Source of the DNA: Streptomyces sp. NBC_01485
Lineage (GTDB): Bacteria > Actinomycetota > Actinomycetes > Streptomycetales > Streptomycetaceae
DNA: 64,000 bases
Direction: 5' to 3'
NCBI RefSeq assembly: GCF_036227125.1
Contig: NZ_CP109435.1
Location: forward strand, 3,038,001 to 3,102,000
The translations under genes and the position numbers were made by a program. The notes under the pieces were generated by a model, which saw nothing but the letters and a program-made list of their open reading frames with translations, was not told the origin of the DNA and searched no databases. This document shows positions 32,310-40,869 of this stretch, in pieces. Position 1 is the stretch's first letter. Every line of letters begins with the position of its first letter.

Positions 32310-33518
32310 TCACACCCCCAGCGCCAGCAACCGCTCCTCGACCCGCTCCGGCGCGTACAGGTGCTCCACGACCAGCGCACCCGCCCCCACCAGTGCCGCC
32401 CGCTCCCCCAGCCGCGAGGTCACGACGTCCAGATGGGCTGTGGAGCGGGGCAGCGCCCGCTGGTAGAGCAGCTCGCGCACGCCCGTGAGGAAGGCGGTTC
32501 CGGCCAGATCCCCGGCGATCATCAGGACCCCGGGGTTCAGCAGCGTCACGACCGTCGCCAGTACGTCCCCGACCCGGCGCCCCGCCTCCCGGGCCAGCGC
32601 CGCCGCCTCGGGGTGCCCGGCGGCGAGCAGATCACGCACGTCCGAGCCCGAGGACGCCGGAACGCCCGACTCCGCGAGCCGTCGCGCCACGGCGCCACCA
32701 CTGGCGACGGCCGCGAGACAGCCGTAGGAGCCGCAGCGGCACAGCGCCTCCGCGCCCACCCGGATGTGCCCGATGTCGCCGGCGCCGCCGTCGACGCCCC
32801 GGAAGATCGAGCCGTCGACCACGACCCCGGCGCCGATGCCCGTGGACACCTTGACCAGCACGAACGCCGAGCAGTCGGGGTGCCCGGTGCGCTGTTCGCC
32901 GTACGCCATGAGGTTCGCGTCGTTGTCGACGAGGACGGGCACGGGCCGGGCCCTCGCACCCTCGCCCGTGTGCTCGGTGAAGGCCCTGGCCAGGCGGCTT
33001 CGTATGTCGTAGCCGTCCCAGCCCGGCATGATCGGCGGCTGCACGACCCGGCCCGTCTCGCTGTCGACGGGGCCGGGGACGGCGAGCCCGATGCCGCAGA
33101 CCTCGTCCGGCCGGTGGCCCGCCTTCTCCAGCAACTCGGCGAACCAGCCGCCGAGTTCGCCGAGTACGGCGTCCGGGCCGTCCTCGATGACGAGCGTGCC
33201 GCCGTGCTCGGCCAGGATCTCGCCGGTCAGCGTCAGGACGGCGGCGCGGGCGTGCCGGGTGTCCAGGTCGGCCGCCAGGACGACCGCGTGGGCGTCGTCG
33301 AACTCCAGGGTGATCGAGGGGCGTCCGCCGAGCGGGGAGTCGACCGGGCCGCCGGCGCCCTCGCGCAGCCAGCCCGCGCGGAAGAGGCGGTCGAGGCGCT
33401 GGCCGACGGTGGCGCGGGACAGTCCGGTGGCCTGCTGGAGGGCGCCGCGCGTGGTCGCCCGCCCGCTGCGCACCAGTTCGAGCAGATCGCCGGCACGAGC
33501 CTGGCCGCGTCCGGTCAT
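32310..33518 (-). CDS. ROK-family transcriptional repressor
   Basis: A 402-residue sugar-responsive regulator. The N-terminal winged helix (about 5-65, RGALQQATGLSRATVGQRLDRL) is followed by a ROK domain with the ATP-type motif VLAADLDTRHARAAV, catalytic-type VDNDANLMA and the ROK zinc motif CRCGSYGC. The ATG at 33518 sits 5 nt after AAGGGGG and is preferred to the GTG at 33524. It is divergent from two glucan-type hydrolase genes, with the promoters in an AT-rich 114-nt gap. Its likely role is to repress that operon until an inducing sugar binds. Confidence 0.92.
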   Translation of the reverse strand: MTGRGQARAGDLLELVRSGRATTRGALQQATGLSRATVGQRLDRLFRAGWLREGAGGPVDSPLGGRPSITLEFDDAHAVVLAADLDTRHARAAVLTLTGEILAEHGGTLVIEDGPDAVLGELGGWFAELLEKAGHRPDEVCGIGLAVPGPVDSETGRVVQPPIMPGWDGYDIRSRLARAFTEHTGEGARARPVPVLVDNDANLMAYGEQRTGHPDCSAFVLVKVSTGIGAGVVVDGSIFRGVDGGAGDIGHIRVGAEALCRCGSYGCLAAVASGGAVARRLAESGVPASSGSDVRDLLAAGHPEAAALAREAGRRVGDVLATVVTLLNPGVLMIAGDLAGTAFLTGVRELLYQRALPRSTAHLDVVTSRLGERAALVGAGALVVEHLYAPERVEERLLALGV

Positions 33519-33524
33519 GCGCAC

Positions 33525-33638
33525 CCCCTTGTGTTTCTCAAGCTTGCATTACATATTGAGTTTTGCGTGTTAAATAGACGTAACCCTACGGTAGCCACTG
33601 CCGAACCAGTCGGCCTTGTCGTCTTCGGGGAGCCCCGA
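33525..33638. promoter_or_regulatory. Divergent promoter/operator region for ROK and glycoside hydrolase genes
   Basis: The segment 33531-33590 is strikingly AT-rich for this genome. It contains CAAGCTTG (33539-33546, perfect palindrome) and CTCAA-N14-TTGAG (33537-33541 and 33556-33560). These are the best candidates for the ROK operator and for overlapping -35/-10 elements. The GTG of the rightward gene at 33639 has a GGGGAG site. Confidence 0.5.
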
Positions 33639-35330
33639 GTGGATCGCACCGCCCAGCTCATCGCCCGCCCGGCGGAGTACGCCGTTGCATACGATCCGGC
33701 GGTCGATCCGGCGGCTCCGCCAGGTCCGTCGGGTCCGCCGCACGTCAGGACACCGCACCTCAGGGCGCTGCACACCGGCGCGGTGGACGTGCTGGAGGGC
33801 AACTGGACGGGGACGTCGACGGTCCCCTCCCGCCATCTGTACCCGCACCAGTGGTCCTGGGACTCGGCGTTCATCGCGATCGGGCTGCGGCACGTCTCGC
33901 CGCACCGGGCGCAGACGGAGCTGGAGACGCTGCTGGCCGCCCAGTGGGGCGACGGGCGTGTCCCGCACATCGTCTTCAACCCCTCCGTACCGCTCGACGC
34001 GTACTTCCCGAGCCCCGACTTCTGGCGCTCCTCGACCGCGGGCCGCGCCGCGGGCGCCCCGCGCACCGTACAGACCTCCGGCATCGTGCAGCCACCGGTG
34101 CACGCGCTCGCGGCCTGGCTGGTGCACCGCGCCGACCCGGGGCTCTCGCGGGCGCGCGGCTTCCTGGCCCGGGTCTACCCGCGGCTGGCCGCCTGGCACC
34201 GCTATCTGCTGCACCGGCGGGACCTGGGCGGCGGCGGGCTGGTGTCGGTCGTCCACCCGTGGGAGCAGGGGATGGACAACGCGCCGTCCTGGGACGCGCC
34301 GCTCGCCCGGGTCACCCCGGCCCCGACCCGCTCCTTCCGGCGCGCCGACCTCGACCACGGGGCCGCGGACGACCGTCCGACGGACCTGGACTACGGGCGG
34401 TACGTGCGACTGGCGACGGAGTACCGGGACGGCGGCTACGCCGACGGGGGCGAGGGCGGGGGCCGGGAGTTCGCCGTCGAGGACCCCTCCTTCAACGCGC
34501 TGCTCATCGCCTCCGAACACGCCCTCGCGCGCATCGCGCAGGAACTGGGCGCACCGGGCACGGCCCGCCACGCACGCGCGGAACGCCTGACGGCGGCGCT
34601 GGTGGAGCGGCTGTGGGACCCGACGGAGGGCATGTTCTTCTGCCGCGACGTGCGAGACGAACGAGGTGGGCGGGGCGACCGAGGCGGGCGAGATGAACGA
34701 GGTGGGCGGGGCGAACAGGGCGGGCGAGATGAACGAGGTGGGCGGGGCGAACGGGGCGGGCCGGGCGGCGGGTTGATCCCCGAGCGCGGGGTCTCCGGGC
34801 TCGTCCCGCTCCTCCTGCCCGGGCTGCCGCGCGAGGTGGTGACGGCCCTCGTACGCACGCTGCGCGGCCCGCACTTCGGTCTCGGTACGACGACCCGACT
34901 CGTCCCCAGTTACGACCTGCTCGGCGAGGCCTTCGACCCGCACCGCTACTGGCGCGGCCCCGCCTGGTTCAACACGAGCTGGCTGCTGGAGCGGGGCCTC
35001 AGGCTGCACGGCAAGCAGGCCGACGCGGACGCGCTGCGCCTGGCCGTGCTGGACATCGCGGCCGGCTCGGACTTCGCGGAGTACGTCGACCCGTACACCG
35101 GCGAGGCGTGCGGCGCGACCGGCTTCAGCTGGACCGCCGCACTCACGCTCGACCTGCTGCACGGCGGCGACCCGCCGCACGGCAGCGACGTACCGCACGG
35201 CGACGACCTGCTGCACGGCAACGACCTATCGCACAGCGGTGACCTGTCACACGGCAGCGACTCGCCGCACAGCAGCGACCTGCCGCACCGCAACGAAGCG
35301 ATCGCGCTCAAGGGAGGGGACCAGGGATGA
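33639..35330 (+). CDS. MGH1-like glycoside hydrolase, (alpha/alpha)6 barrel
   Basis: A 563-residue protein related to mannosylglycerate hydrolase/trehalase-type inverting hydrolases. Barrel motifs are HQWSWDSAFIAIGLRHV, the catalytic-acid region HPWEQGMDNAPSWD, and YWRGPAWFNTSWLLERGL near the end. Two low-complexity insertions are odd. One is a run of DERGGRG-type repeats (about residues 341-375, DNA 34659-34770). The other is a C-terminal run of PHGSD/LLHGND-type repeats (DNA 35160-35290). The GTG at 33639 has a GGGGAG site. It overlaps the next hydrolase by 4 nt, and both are under the ROK-controlled promoter. The substrate is probably an alpha-linked oligosaccharide. Confidence 0.83.
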   Translation: MDRTAQLIARPAEYAVAYDPAVDPAAPPGPSGPPHVRTPHLRALHTGAVDVLEGNWTGTSTVPSRHLYPHQWSWDSAFIAIGLRHVSPHRAQTELETLLAAQWGDGRVPHIVFNPSVPLDAYFPSPDFWRSSTAGRAAGAPRTVQTSGIVQPPVHALAAWLVHRADPGLSRARGFLARVYPRLAAWHRYLLHRRDLGGGGLVSVVHPWEQGMDNAPSWDAPLARVTPAPTRSFRRADLDHGAADDRPTDLDYGRYVRLATEYRDGGYADGGEGGGREFAVEDPSFNALLIASEHALARIAQELGAPGTARHARAERLTAALVERLWDPTEGMFFCRDVRDERGGRGDRGGRDERGGRGEQGGRDERGGRGERGGPGGGLIPERGVSGLVPLLLPGLPREVVTALVRTLRGPHFGLGTTTRLVPSYDLLGEAFDPHRYWRGPAWFNTSWLLERGLRLHGKQADADALRLAVLDIAAGSDFAEYVDPYTGEACGATGFSWTAALTLDLLHGGDPPHGSDVPHGDDLLHGNDLSHSGDLSHGSDSPHSSDLPHRNEAIALKGGDQG

Positions 35331-37276
35331 CCGACCGGCATCATCTGCTCGTGTACGGCGGGACGTTCGCCGCCGTGGGCGACCGCGGGGACATCAGCGG
35401 CGTAGGGGGCTCCGGCGCGGCCTCCGGATCCCCGGAGGGGTTATTCGTCCGGGACGCCCGGCACCTCAGCCGCTGGCAGTTGACCATCGACGGCGCCGTA
35501 CCGGAGGCGCTCTCGCCGGTCGCGGAGGGGGACACCACGCGGTGCGTGCTCGTGCCGCGCGGCGGTCGCAACGAGCCGCCGTCCTGCACGATTTTCCGTG
35601 AACAGGCCGTCGGGGACAGCTCGTTCGTGGAGTCGCTGCGGGTCGTCAGCAACCGTCCGGTGCCGACGACGGTCCGCCTCGCGGTCACCGCCGACGCCGA
35701 CTTCACCGACCAGTTCGAGCTTCGCTCCGACCACCGTACGTACGCGAAGACCGGGGTCGTCCGCCGCCGCCAAGTCATGGACGACGGGGTGGAGTTCACG
35801 TACCAGCGCGGCGAGTGGATGTCCCGCACGACGGTGACGGCCGAGCCCGCGCCGGACGGCGTCGAGGAGACCGGCACCGGCGCGCGTCGTCTGGTGTGGA
35901 AGCTGGAGCTCGAGCCGCACGGCTCGGCCGAGTTGACCCTGCGGGTGATGGCCCGGCCGCACGGTGAGAAGCGGGCCCTGCGGGTGCCCCGCTCCCCGGC
36001 CGCGGTGGCCGATCAACTCCGGGCGCTGGAGGGCGAGTTCGTGGAGGGCGTGGCCTTCCCGACCGGCTGGCCCGAACTGGCCGCCGCCTGCGCCCGCGGT
36101 CTCGCGGACCTGGCCGCGCTCCAGGTCCAGGCGACCGGCCCGGACGGCGAGGAACTGCGCGTCCCGGCGGCGGGCGCCCCCTGGTTCCTGACCCTGCTGG
36201 GCCGCGACGCCCTCCTCACCTCCCTGTTCACCCTCCCCTACCGGCCCGGTCCGGCCGCCGCCACGCTGCGGGCGCTGGCCGCCGGCCAGGCGACCGAGAC
36301 CGGCCGGGAGTCGGTGTCCCAGCCCGGCAAGATCGTGCACGAGGTGCGGCACGGCGAACTCGCCCACTTCGGGCAGGTCCCGTTCGGCCGCTACTACGGC
36401 TCGGTGGACGCGACGCCGCTGTTCCTCGTCCTGCTCGGCGCGTACGTCGAGCAGACCGGCGACACGCGGCTGGCCCGCCGCCTGGAGCCGAACGCGCGGG
36501 CGGCGATCGGCTGGATGCTGGACCACGGCGGACTCACCTCCCGCGGCTACCTGGTCTACCGCGCCGACCAGGGCGGCCTCGCCAACCAGAACTGGAAGGA
36601 CTCCCCCGGCGCGATCTGCTCCGCCGACGGCACCCGGGCCGGTGGGCCGGTGATGGCGGCGGGGGCTCAGGGGTACGCGTACGACGCGCTGCGCCGCACG
36701 GCGTGGGTGGCGCGGACGGCGTGGGAGGACGAGAAGTACGCGGCGCTGCTGGAGCAGGCCGCCGCCGACCTCCGCGACCGCTTCCAGCGTGACTTCTGGA
36801 TGCCGGGCCGCTCCTTCCCGGCGCTCGCGCTGGACGGCCAGGGCCGCCAGGTCGACGCGCTCGCGTCGGACGCCGGCCACCTGCTCTGGTCGGGGCTGCT
36901 GGACAAGGAGTACGGCGAGATCGTCGGCCGGCGTCTCCTGGAACCCGACTTCTTCTCCGGCTGGGGCGTCCGCACCCTGGCCTCCGGCCAACCGGCGTAC
37001 CACCCGCTCTCCTACCACCGCGGTTCGGTCTGGCCGCACGACAACGCGCTGATCACGCTGGGCCTGGCCCGCTACGGCCTGCACGACGAGGCCCGCACGG
37101 TCGCCCACGCGCTGGTCGACGCGGCGACGGCGACCGGCCACCGGCTCCCCGAGGTCCTCGCCGGCTACGGCCGCGACACCCACACGGAGCCGGTCCCGTA
37201 CCCCCACGCATGCGTACGGGAATCCCGCTCGGCAGCGGCCCCGTTGGCACTGCTCACGGCGGTCGGCGGAGCGTAA
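35327..37276 (+). CDS. Glycogen-debranching-type amylo-alpha-1,6-glucosidase family protein
   Basis: A 649-residue cytoplasmic protein. The N-terminal domain is the beta-sandwich glycogen debranching enzyme N-terminal domain (EGLFVRDARHLSRWQLTIDG). The C-terminal (alpha/alpha)6 barrel is seen in the segments APWFLTLLGRDALLTSLFTL, YYGSVDATPLFLVLLGAYVE, GLANQNWKDSPGAI and YHRGSVWPHDNALITLGLARYG. It overlaps the MGH1-like gene by 4 nt (ATGA), so the two act in one operon. A role in cleaving branched or modified oligoglucans after uptake is likely. The exact linkage is not predictable. Confidence 0.87.
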   Translation: MTDRHHLLVYGGTFAAVGDRGDISGVGGSGAASGSPEGLFVRDARHLSRWQLTIDGAVPEALSPVAEGDTTRCVLVPRGGRNEPPSCTIFREQAVGDSSFVESLRVVSNRPVPTTVRLAVTADADFTDQFELRSDHRTYAKTGVVRRRQVMDDGVEFTYQRGEWMSRTTVTAEPAPDGVEETGTGARRLVWKLELEPHGSAELTLRVMARPHGEKRALRVPRSPAAVADQLRALEGEFVEGVAFPTGWPELAAACARGLADLAALQVQATGPDGEELRVPAAGAPWFLTLLGRDALLTSLFTLPYRPGPAAATLRALAAGQATETGRESVSQPGKIVHEVRHGELAHFGQVPFGRYYGSVDATPLFLVLLGAYVEQTGDTRLARRLEPNARAAIGWMLDHGGLTSRGYLVYRADQGGLANQNWKDSPGAICSADGTRAGGPVMAAGAQGYAYDALRRTAWVARTAWEDEKYAALLEQAAADLRDRFQRDFWMPGRSFPALALDGQGRQVDALASDAGHLLWSGLLDKEYGEIVGRRLLEPDFFSGWGVRTLASGQPAYHPLSYHRGSVWPHDNALITLGLARYGLHDEARTVAHALVDAATATGHRLPEVLAGYGRDTHTEPVPYPHACVRESRSAAAPLALLTAVGGA

Positions 37277-37296
37277 CGCTGCGCTCGGCTCGGGCG

Positions 37297-37396
37297 GGGC
37301 TTGGCTTCGGCCTGGCTTGGTGCTTGGCTTGGGCCTGGCTCCGTGCTCGGCGTGGTGCTTGGTCTGGGCTCGCTTGGTGCTTGGCGTGGCGTTTGC
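37297..37396 (+). repeat. Imperfect CTTGGC/GCCTGG-rich repeat tract
   Basis: The stretch between the debranching gene and the LTA-synthase-like gene is built from short degenerate units such as GCTTGGTGCTTGG and GGGCCTGGCT, repeated irregularly. No open frame with good codon bias runs through it. The remaining intergenic DNA to 37523 shows only the ribosome site of the next gene. Confidence 0.5.
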
Positions 37397-37523
37397 ACGG
37401 TGTTTGCCGAGGCCTGGCCGGGGCCCCTGAACGCGGGCCGAGGGCAGGCCGTACGAAACTGTGGCGGATCCACCCCACACCGGATCCGCCGAACCGCCGG
37501 GCTTCGTACGGAAGGACCCTCGG

Positions 37524-39608
37524 GTGCCTGTCTCCACTCACTCATCCCACCTGCCTGAACCGAAAGACCCCGAGGACAACACCGCGACGGGTACGGCGAC
37601 GCCGGAAACGGGGGCGCCGGAGGTGGCCGAGCCGGTGACGGGAACCCCTGAGGCCCCGGAGGCGGAGACCCCGGAGGCGCAGGCCCCGGAGGCGACGGCT
37701 CCCCAGCCGGTGGCCGCCGAGGCAGAAACGCCGGGGACGACGGACCCGGAGACCTCAGCAGAGGCCCCGGAGCCGGCAGTCTCGGAGACGGTGGCCCCGG
37801 AGACGGTGGCCCCGGAGACGGGCGGCGCTGAGGCGGCTCCCCCGGAGCCGGCGTCCTCCGAGTCAGCGGCCGTCGGGCCAAAGGCGGCCGCCGTCGGCGA
37901 AGGGGAGCGGGACCGGCCTCGTGGGGTCAAGGGGCGTGTTGCGTACTGGCGGGGGTGGCGGGGGCGGCATCCGCAGGCCGCTCGGGCGGTGCGGTGGGGG
38001 GTGACTGTTCTGTGTCTGGTGCTTGTGCTCGGGGCGCTGGTGTTGCCGAACCGTCTCTTCTCGGTCCACGTGAGCCGGTTCCTGCGGCTGCCGGGTGAGG
38101 CGATCATCGGCGCGGCCGTGCTGCTGGTCCTGCCGCGCCGGCCGCGGGTGGCGCTGGCGGCGCTGGCCGGCGCCGCGCTCGGGGCGCTGACCGTGCTGAA
38201 CCTGCTCGACATGGGGTTCGTGGAGTACCTGGGCCGCGACTTCAACCTCGTCCTGGACTGGGGTCTGCTGGACGACGCCCAGTCGTACGTGGCGGACTCG
38301 ATGGGCGGGACGGTCGCGATCGCCGCGGCGGTCGGCGTCGTCCTGCTCGTCGTCCTGGTCATGGTGCTCATGGCGCTGGCGACGGTCCGGCTCAGCGGGC
38401 TGCTGGCGAGTGACACCCTGCGGGCGACCCGGGGCACACTGGTCGCGGGCACCGCCTGGATCACCTGCTCGGTGCTCGGTCTGCAGTTCGCCGGGGCGCC
38501 GGTCGCCTCCGACCAGGTCGCGCACACGCTCGCCTCCGAGGCCAAGCGGGTCCGCGACACCCTCCGGGACGAGGCCGCGTTCGGGAAGGTGGCGCGCAGT
38601 GACACGTTCGGGGCCACGCCGGCCGATCAGCTCGTGCCGGATCTGCGGGGCAAGGACATGATCTTCACGTTCATCGAGAGCTACGGCCGCAGTGCCATCG
38701 AGGACCCGGTCATGGCGCCGGGCGTCGACAAGACCCTCGACGCGAGCACGCAGGCCCTGGCGAAGGCCGGCTTCCACGCGAAGAGCGGCTGGCTGACCTC
38801 GGCGACGTACGGCGGCAGCAGTTGGCTCGGCCACTCCACCACCCTGTCCGGGCTGTGGGTCGACAACCAGCAGCGCTACCGCACGGTGATGGCGAGCGAC
38901 CACCTGTCCCTGACCAAAGCGTTCCAGAAGACGGGCGCCTGGGACACGGTGGGTGTCATGCCGGGCGTGCAGAAGGGCTGGCCGGAGGCGAAGTTCTACG
39001 GCCTGGACAAGGTCTACAACGCGTTCCAGATGGGTTACCAGGGACCGAAGTTCAGCTGGTCCACGATGCCGGACCAGTACGCCCTGGAGGCGTTCCAGCG
39101 GCTGGAGCACGGCCGCGCGAACCGTGACAAGCCGCTCATGGGGGAGATCATCCTGACCTCCAGCCACCAGCCCTGGGCGCCGATCCCGAAGATGGTCGGC
39201 TGGGACGAGCTCGGCGACGGTTCGGTCTTCGACGGCATCGAGAAGGCCGGCAAGAAGGCGTCCGACGTCATCGCCGACAGCGCCAAGTCCAAGGAGGAGT
39301 ACGGCAAGTCGATCCAGTACTCGGTGACCGCCCTCACCCAGTGGCTGGAGCGCTACGGCACCGACGACACCGTCCTGGTCTTCCTCGGCGACCACCAGCC
39401 GATAGCGCGGGTCAGCGGCGACAACGCCAGCCGTGACGTGCCGATCTCGGTCGTCGCCAAGGACCCGAAGGTCCTCGACAAGATCGCCGCCTGGAACTGG
39501 ACGGACGGCCTGAAGCCGGCCCACAACGCCCCGGTGTGGAAGATGGACGCGTTCCGCGACAAGTTCCTGACGGCATACGGCTCGACCCCGCACCCGAGCA
39601 ACGGCTGA
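37524..39608 (+). CDS. LTA synthase-like membrane sulfatase-fold protein
   Basis: A 694-residue membrane enzyme. Residues about 1-130 are an acidic Pro/Glu/Thr/Ala repeat region (EAPEAETPEAQAPEA and similar). A Lys/Arg-rich segment and about five membrane helices follow, then an extracytoplasmic alkaline-phosphatase/sulfatase domain (about 370-690). Metal-site motifs are IFTFIESYGRSAIE, the TSATYGGSSWLGHST nucleophile region, TSSHQPW and FLGDHQPIARV. Family members polymerise glycerol-phosphate or add phospholipid head groups to envelope polymers. The GTG at 37524 is chosen for its GAAGGA site. The long acidic N-terminal extension is an unusual lead-in. Polymer specificity is unknown. Confidence 0.87.
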   Translation: MPVSTHSSHLPEPKDPEDNTATGTATPETGAPEVAEPVTGTPEAPEAETPEAQAPEATAPQPVAAEAETPGTTDPETSAEAPEPAVSETVAPETVAPETGGAEAAPPEPASSESAAVGPKAAAVGEGERDRPRGVKGRVAYWRGWRGRHPQAARAVRWGVTVLCLVLVLGALVLPNRLFSVHVSRFLRLPGEAIIGAAVLLVLPRRPRVALAALAGAALGALTVLNLLDMGFVEYLGRDFNLVLDWGLLDDAQSYVADSMGGTVAIAAAVGVVLLVVLVMVLMALATVRLSGLLASDTLRATRGTLVAGTAWITCSVLGLQFAGAPVASDQVAHTLASEAKRVRDTLRDEAAFGKVARSDTFGATPADQLVPDLRGKDMIFTFIESYGRSAIEDPVMAPGVDKTLDASTQALAKAGFHAKSGWLTSATYGGSSWLGHSTTLSGLWVDNQQRYRTVMASDHLSLTKAFQKTGAWDTVGVMPGVQKGWPEAKFYGLDKVYNAFQMGYQGPKFSWSTMPDQYALEAFQRLEHGRANRDKPLMGEIILTSSHQPWAPIPKMVGWDELGDGSVFDGIEKAGKKASDVIADSAKSKEEYGKSIQYSVTALTQWLERYGTDDTVLVFLGDHQPIARVSGDNASRDVPISVVAKDPKVLDKIAAWNWTDGLKPAHNAPVWKMDAFRDKFLTAYGSTPHPSNG

Positions 39609-39623
39609 GCTTCTTCAGGGGCG

Positions 39624-40805
39624 TCAGCCCCCGGAGGTGTCCAGTTCCGCGTCCTCGCTCACGCCCGCGCAGTCGTACGGGTCCTTGAGCCAGCCGTCCG
39701 GGAGGACGACGCGGTTGTTGCCGGACGTGCGGCCGCGGGGGCCGTCGGCGCCGGTGGGCCAGGGCTGGGCGAGGTCCAACTCGTCGAGGCCGGTGCGGAG
39801 TTCCTCCAGGGAGGACGTGATGGCCAGGCGCTTACGCATCTCGCTGCCGACCGCGAAGCCCTTCAGGTACCAGGCGACGTGCTTGCGGAAGTCGATGACC
39901 CCGCGCGCCTCGTCGCCGATCCACTCGCCGAGGAGGGTGGCATGGCGGACCATGACGTCGGCGACCTCCCCGAGGGACGGGCGCGCGACGTCGTCCGTAC
40001 GGCCCTCGAAGGCGGCCACCAGGTCCGCGAACAGCCATGGCCGGCCGAGGCACCCGCGCCCCACGACCACCCCGTCGCAGCCGGTCTCGCGGACCATCCG
40101 CAGCGCGTCCCGCGCCGACCAGATGTCGCCGTTGCCGAGGACGGGGATCTCCGGGACGTGCTCCTTGAGGCGGGCGATCGCCTCCCAGTCGGCCGTGCCG
40201 CCGTAGTGCTGGGCGGCGGTGCGGCCGTGCAGGGCGATGGACGTCACGCCCTCCTCGACGGCGATGCGGCCGGCGTCGAGGTAGGTGATGTGGTCGTCGT
40301 CGATGCCCTTGCGCATCTTCATCGTCACCGGGAGGTCGCCGGCCCCGCTCACCGCCTCCCGCAGGATGGCGCGCAGCAGGTGCCGCTTGTAGGGGAGGGC
40401 GGATCCGCCGCCCTTCCTGGTCACCTTCGGGACCGGGCAGCCGAAGTTCAGGTCGATGTGGTCGGCGAGGCCCTCCTCCGCGATCATGCGGACGGCCTTG
40501 CCGACGGTTGCCGGGTCGACGCCGTACAGCTGGATCGAGCGCGGCTTCTCGGTCGCGTCGAAGTGGATCAGCTGCATGGTCTTCTCGTTGCGCTCGACCA
40601 GCGCCCGGGTCGTGATCATCTCGCTCACGAACAGCCCCTTGCCACCGCTGGCTCCATCCTTTGATTCGCCTCCGGCGAAGGACCTGCACAGCGTGCGGAA
40701 AGGCGCGTTGGTGATCCCGGCCATCGGGGCCAGGACGACGGGCGGCTGGACGGCGTGCGGGCCGATCTGGAGGGTCCGGTGCTCGGTGGGCGCGGTCGTG
40801 GGCAT
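39624..40805 (-). CDS. dusB: tRNA-dihydrouridine synthase
   Basis: A 393-residue FMN enzyme that reduces uridines in the tRNA D-loop. The TIM-barrel motifs are APMAGITNAPFR near the N-terminus, IQLYGVDP, the catalytic cysteine in LNFGCPVPKVTRKGGGSAL, the DITYLDAGRI-type strand, LHGRTAAQHYGG for FMN phosphate and VGRGCLGRPWLF. The N-terminal domain is slightly long because of a Lys/Gly/Ser insertion (ESKDGASGGKG). The ATG at 40805 is used; an upstream in-frame ATG at 40847 would overlap the promoter of the divergent transporter. The gene stands alone on its strand. Confidence 0.93.
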   Translation of the reverse strand: MPTTAPTEHRTLQIGPHAVQPPVVLAPMAGITNAPFRTLCRSFAGGESKDGASGGKGLFVSEMITTRALVERNEKTMQLIHFDATEKPRSIQLYGVDPATVGKAVRMIAEEGLADHIDLNFGCPVPKVTRKGGGSALPYKRHLLRAILREAVSGAGDLPVTMKMRKGIDDDHITYLDAGRIAVEEGVTSIALHGRTAAQHYGGTADWEAIARLKEHVPEIPVLGNGDIWSARDALRMVRETGCDGVVVGRGCLGRPWLFADLVAAFEGRTDDVARPSLGEVADVMVRHATLLGEWIGDEARGVIDFRKHVAWYLKGFAVGSEMRKRLAITSSLEELRTGLDELDLAQPWPTGADGPRGRTSGNNRVVLPDGWLKDPYDCAGVSEDAELDTSGG

Positions 40806-40849
40806 TGCCCCATTCTCACTTACCGGACCGACTGCGGCGAAATTCATTA

Positions 40850-40869
40850 GTTAGGCGTACTATTCACGC
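40850..40869 (+). promoter_or_regulatory. Possible leaderless promoter of the DHA2 transporter gene
   Basis: TACTAT (40858-40863) resembles a -10 element and ends 6 nt before the ATG at 40870. No Shine-Dalgarno sequence precedes that ATG. Transcription starting at or very near the A of the ATG would give a leaderless mRNA. No convincing -35 hexamer was found. Confidence 0.35.

Noticed and set aside
32034..33638. Upstream extension of the MGH1-like hydrolase gene
   Set aside because: It would run through the ROK gene on the other strand and lacks the codon bias of the real gene, which starts at 33639.
37524..37900. Pro/Glu/Ala repeats at the LTA-synthase-like N-terminus as a separate gene
   Set aside because: The frame is continuous with the membrane domain and no internal stop or better start separates them.
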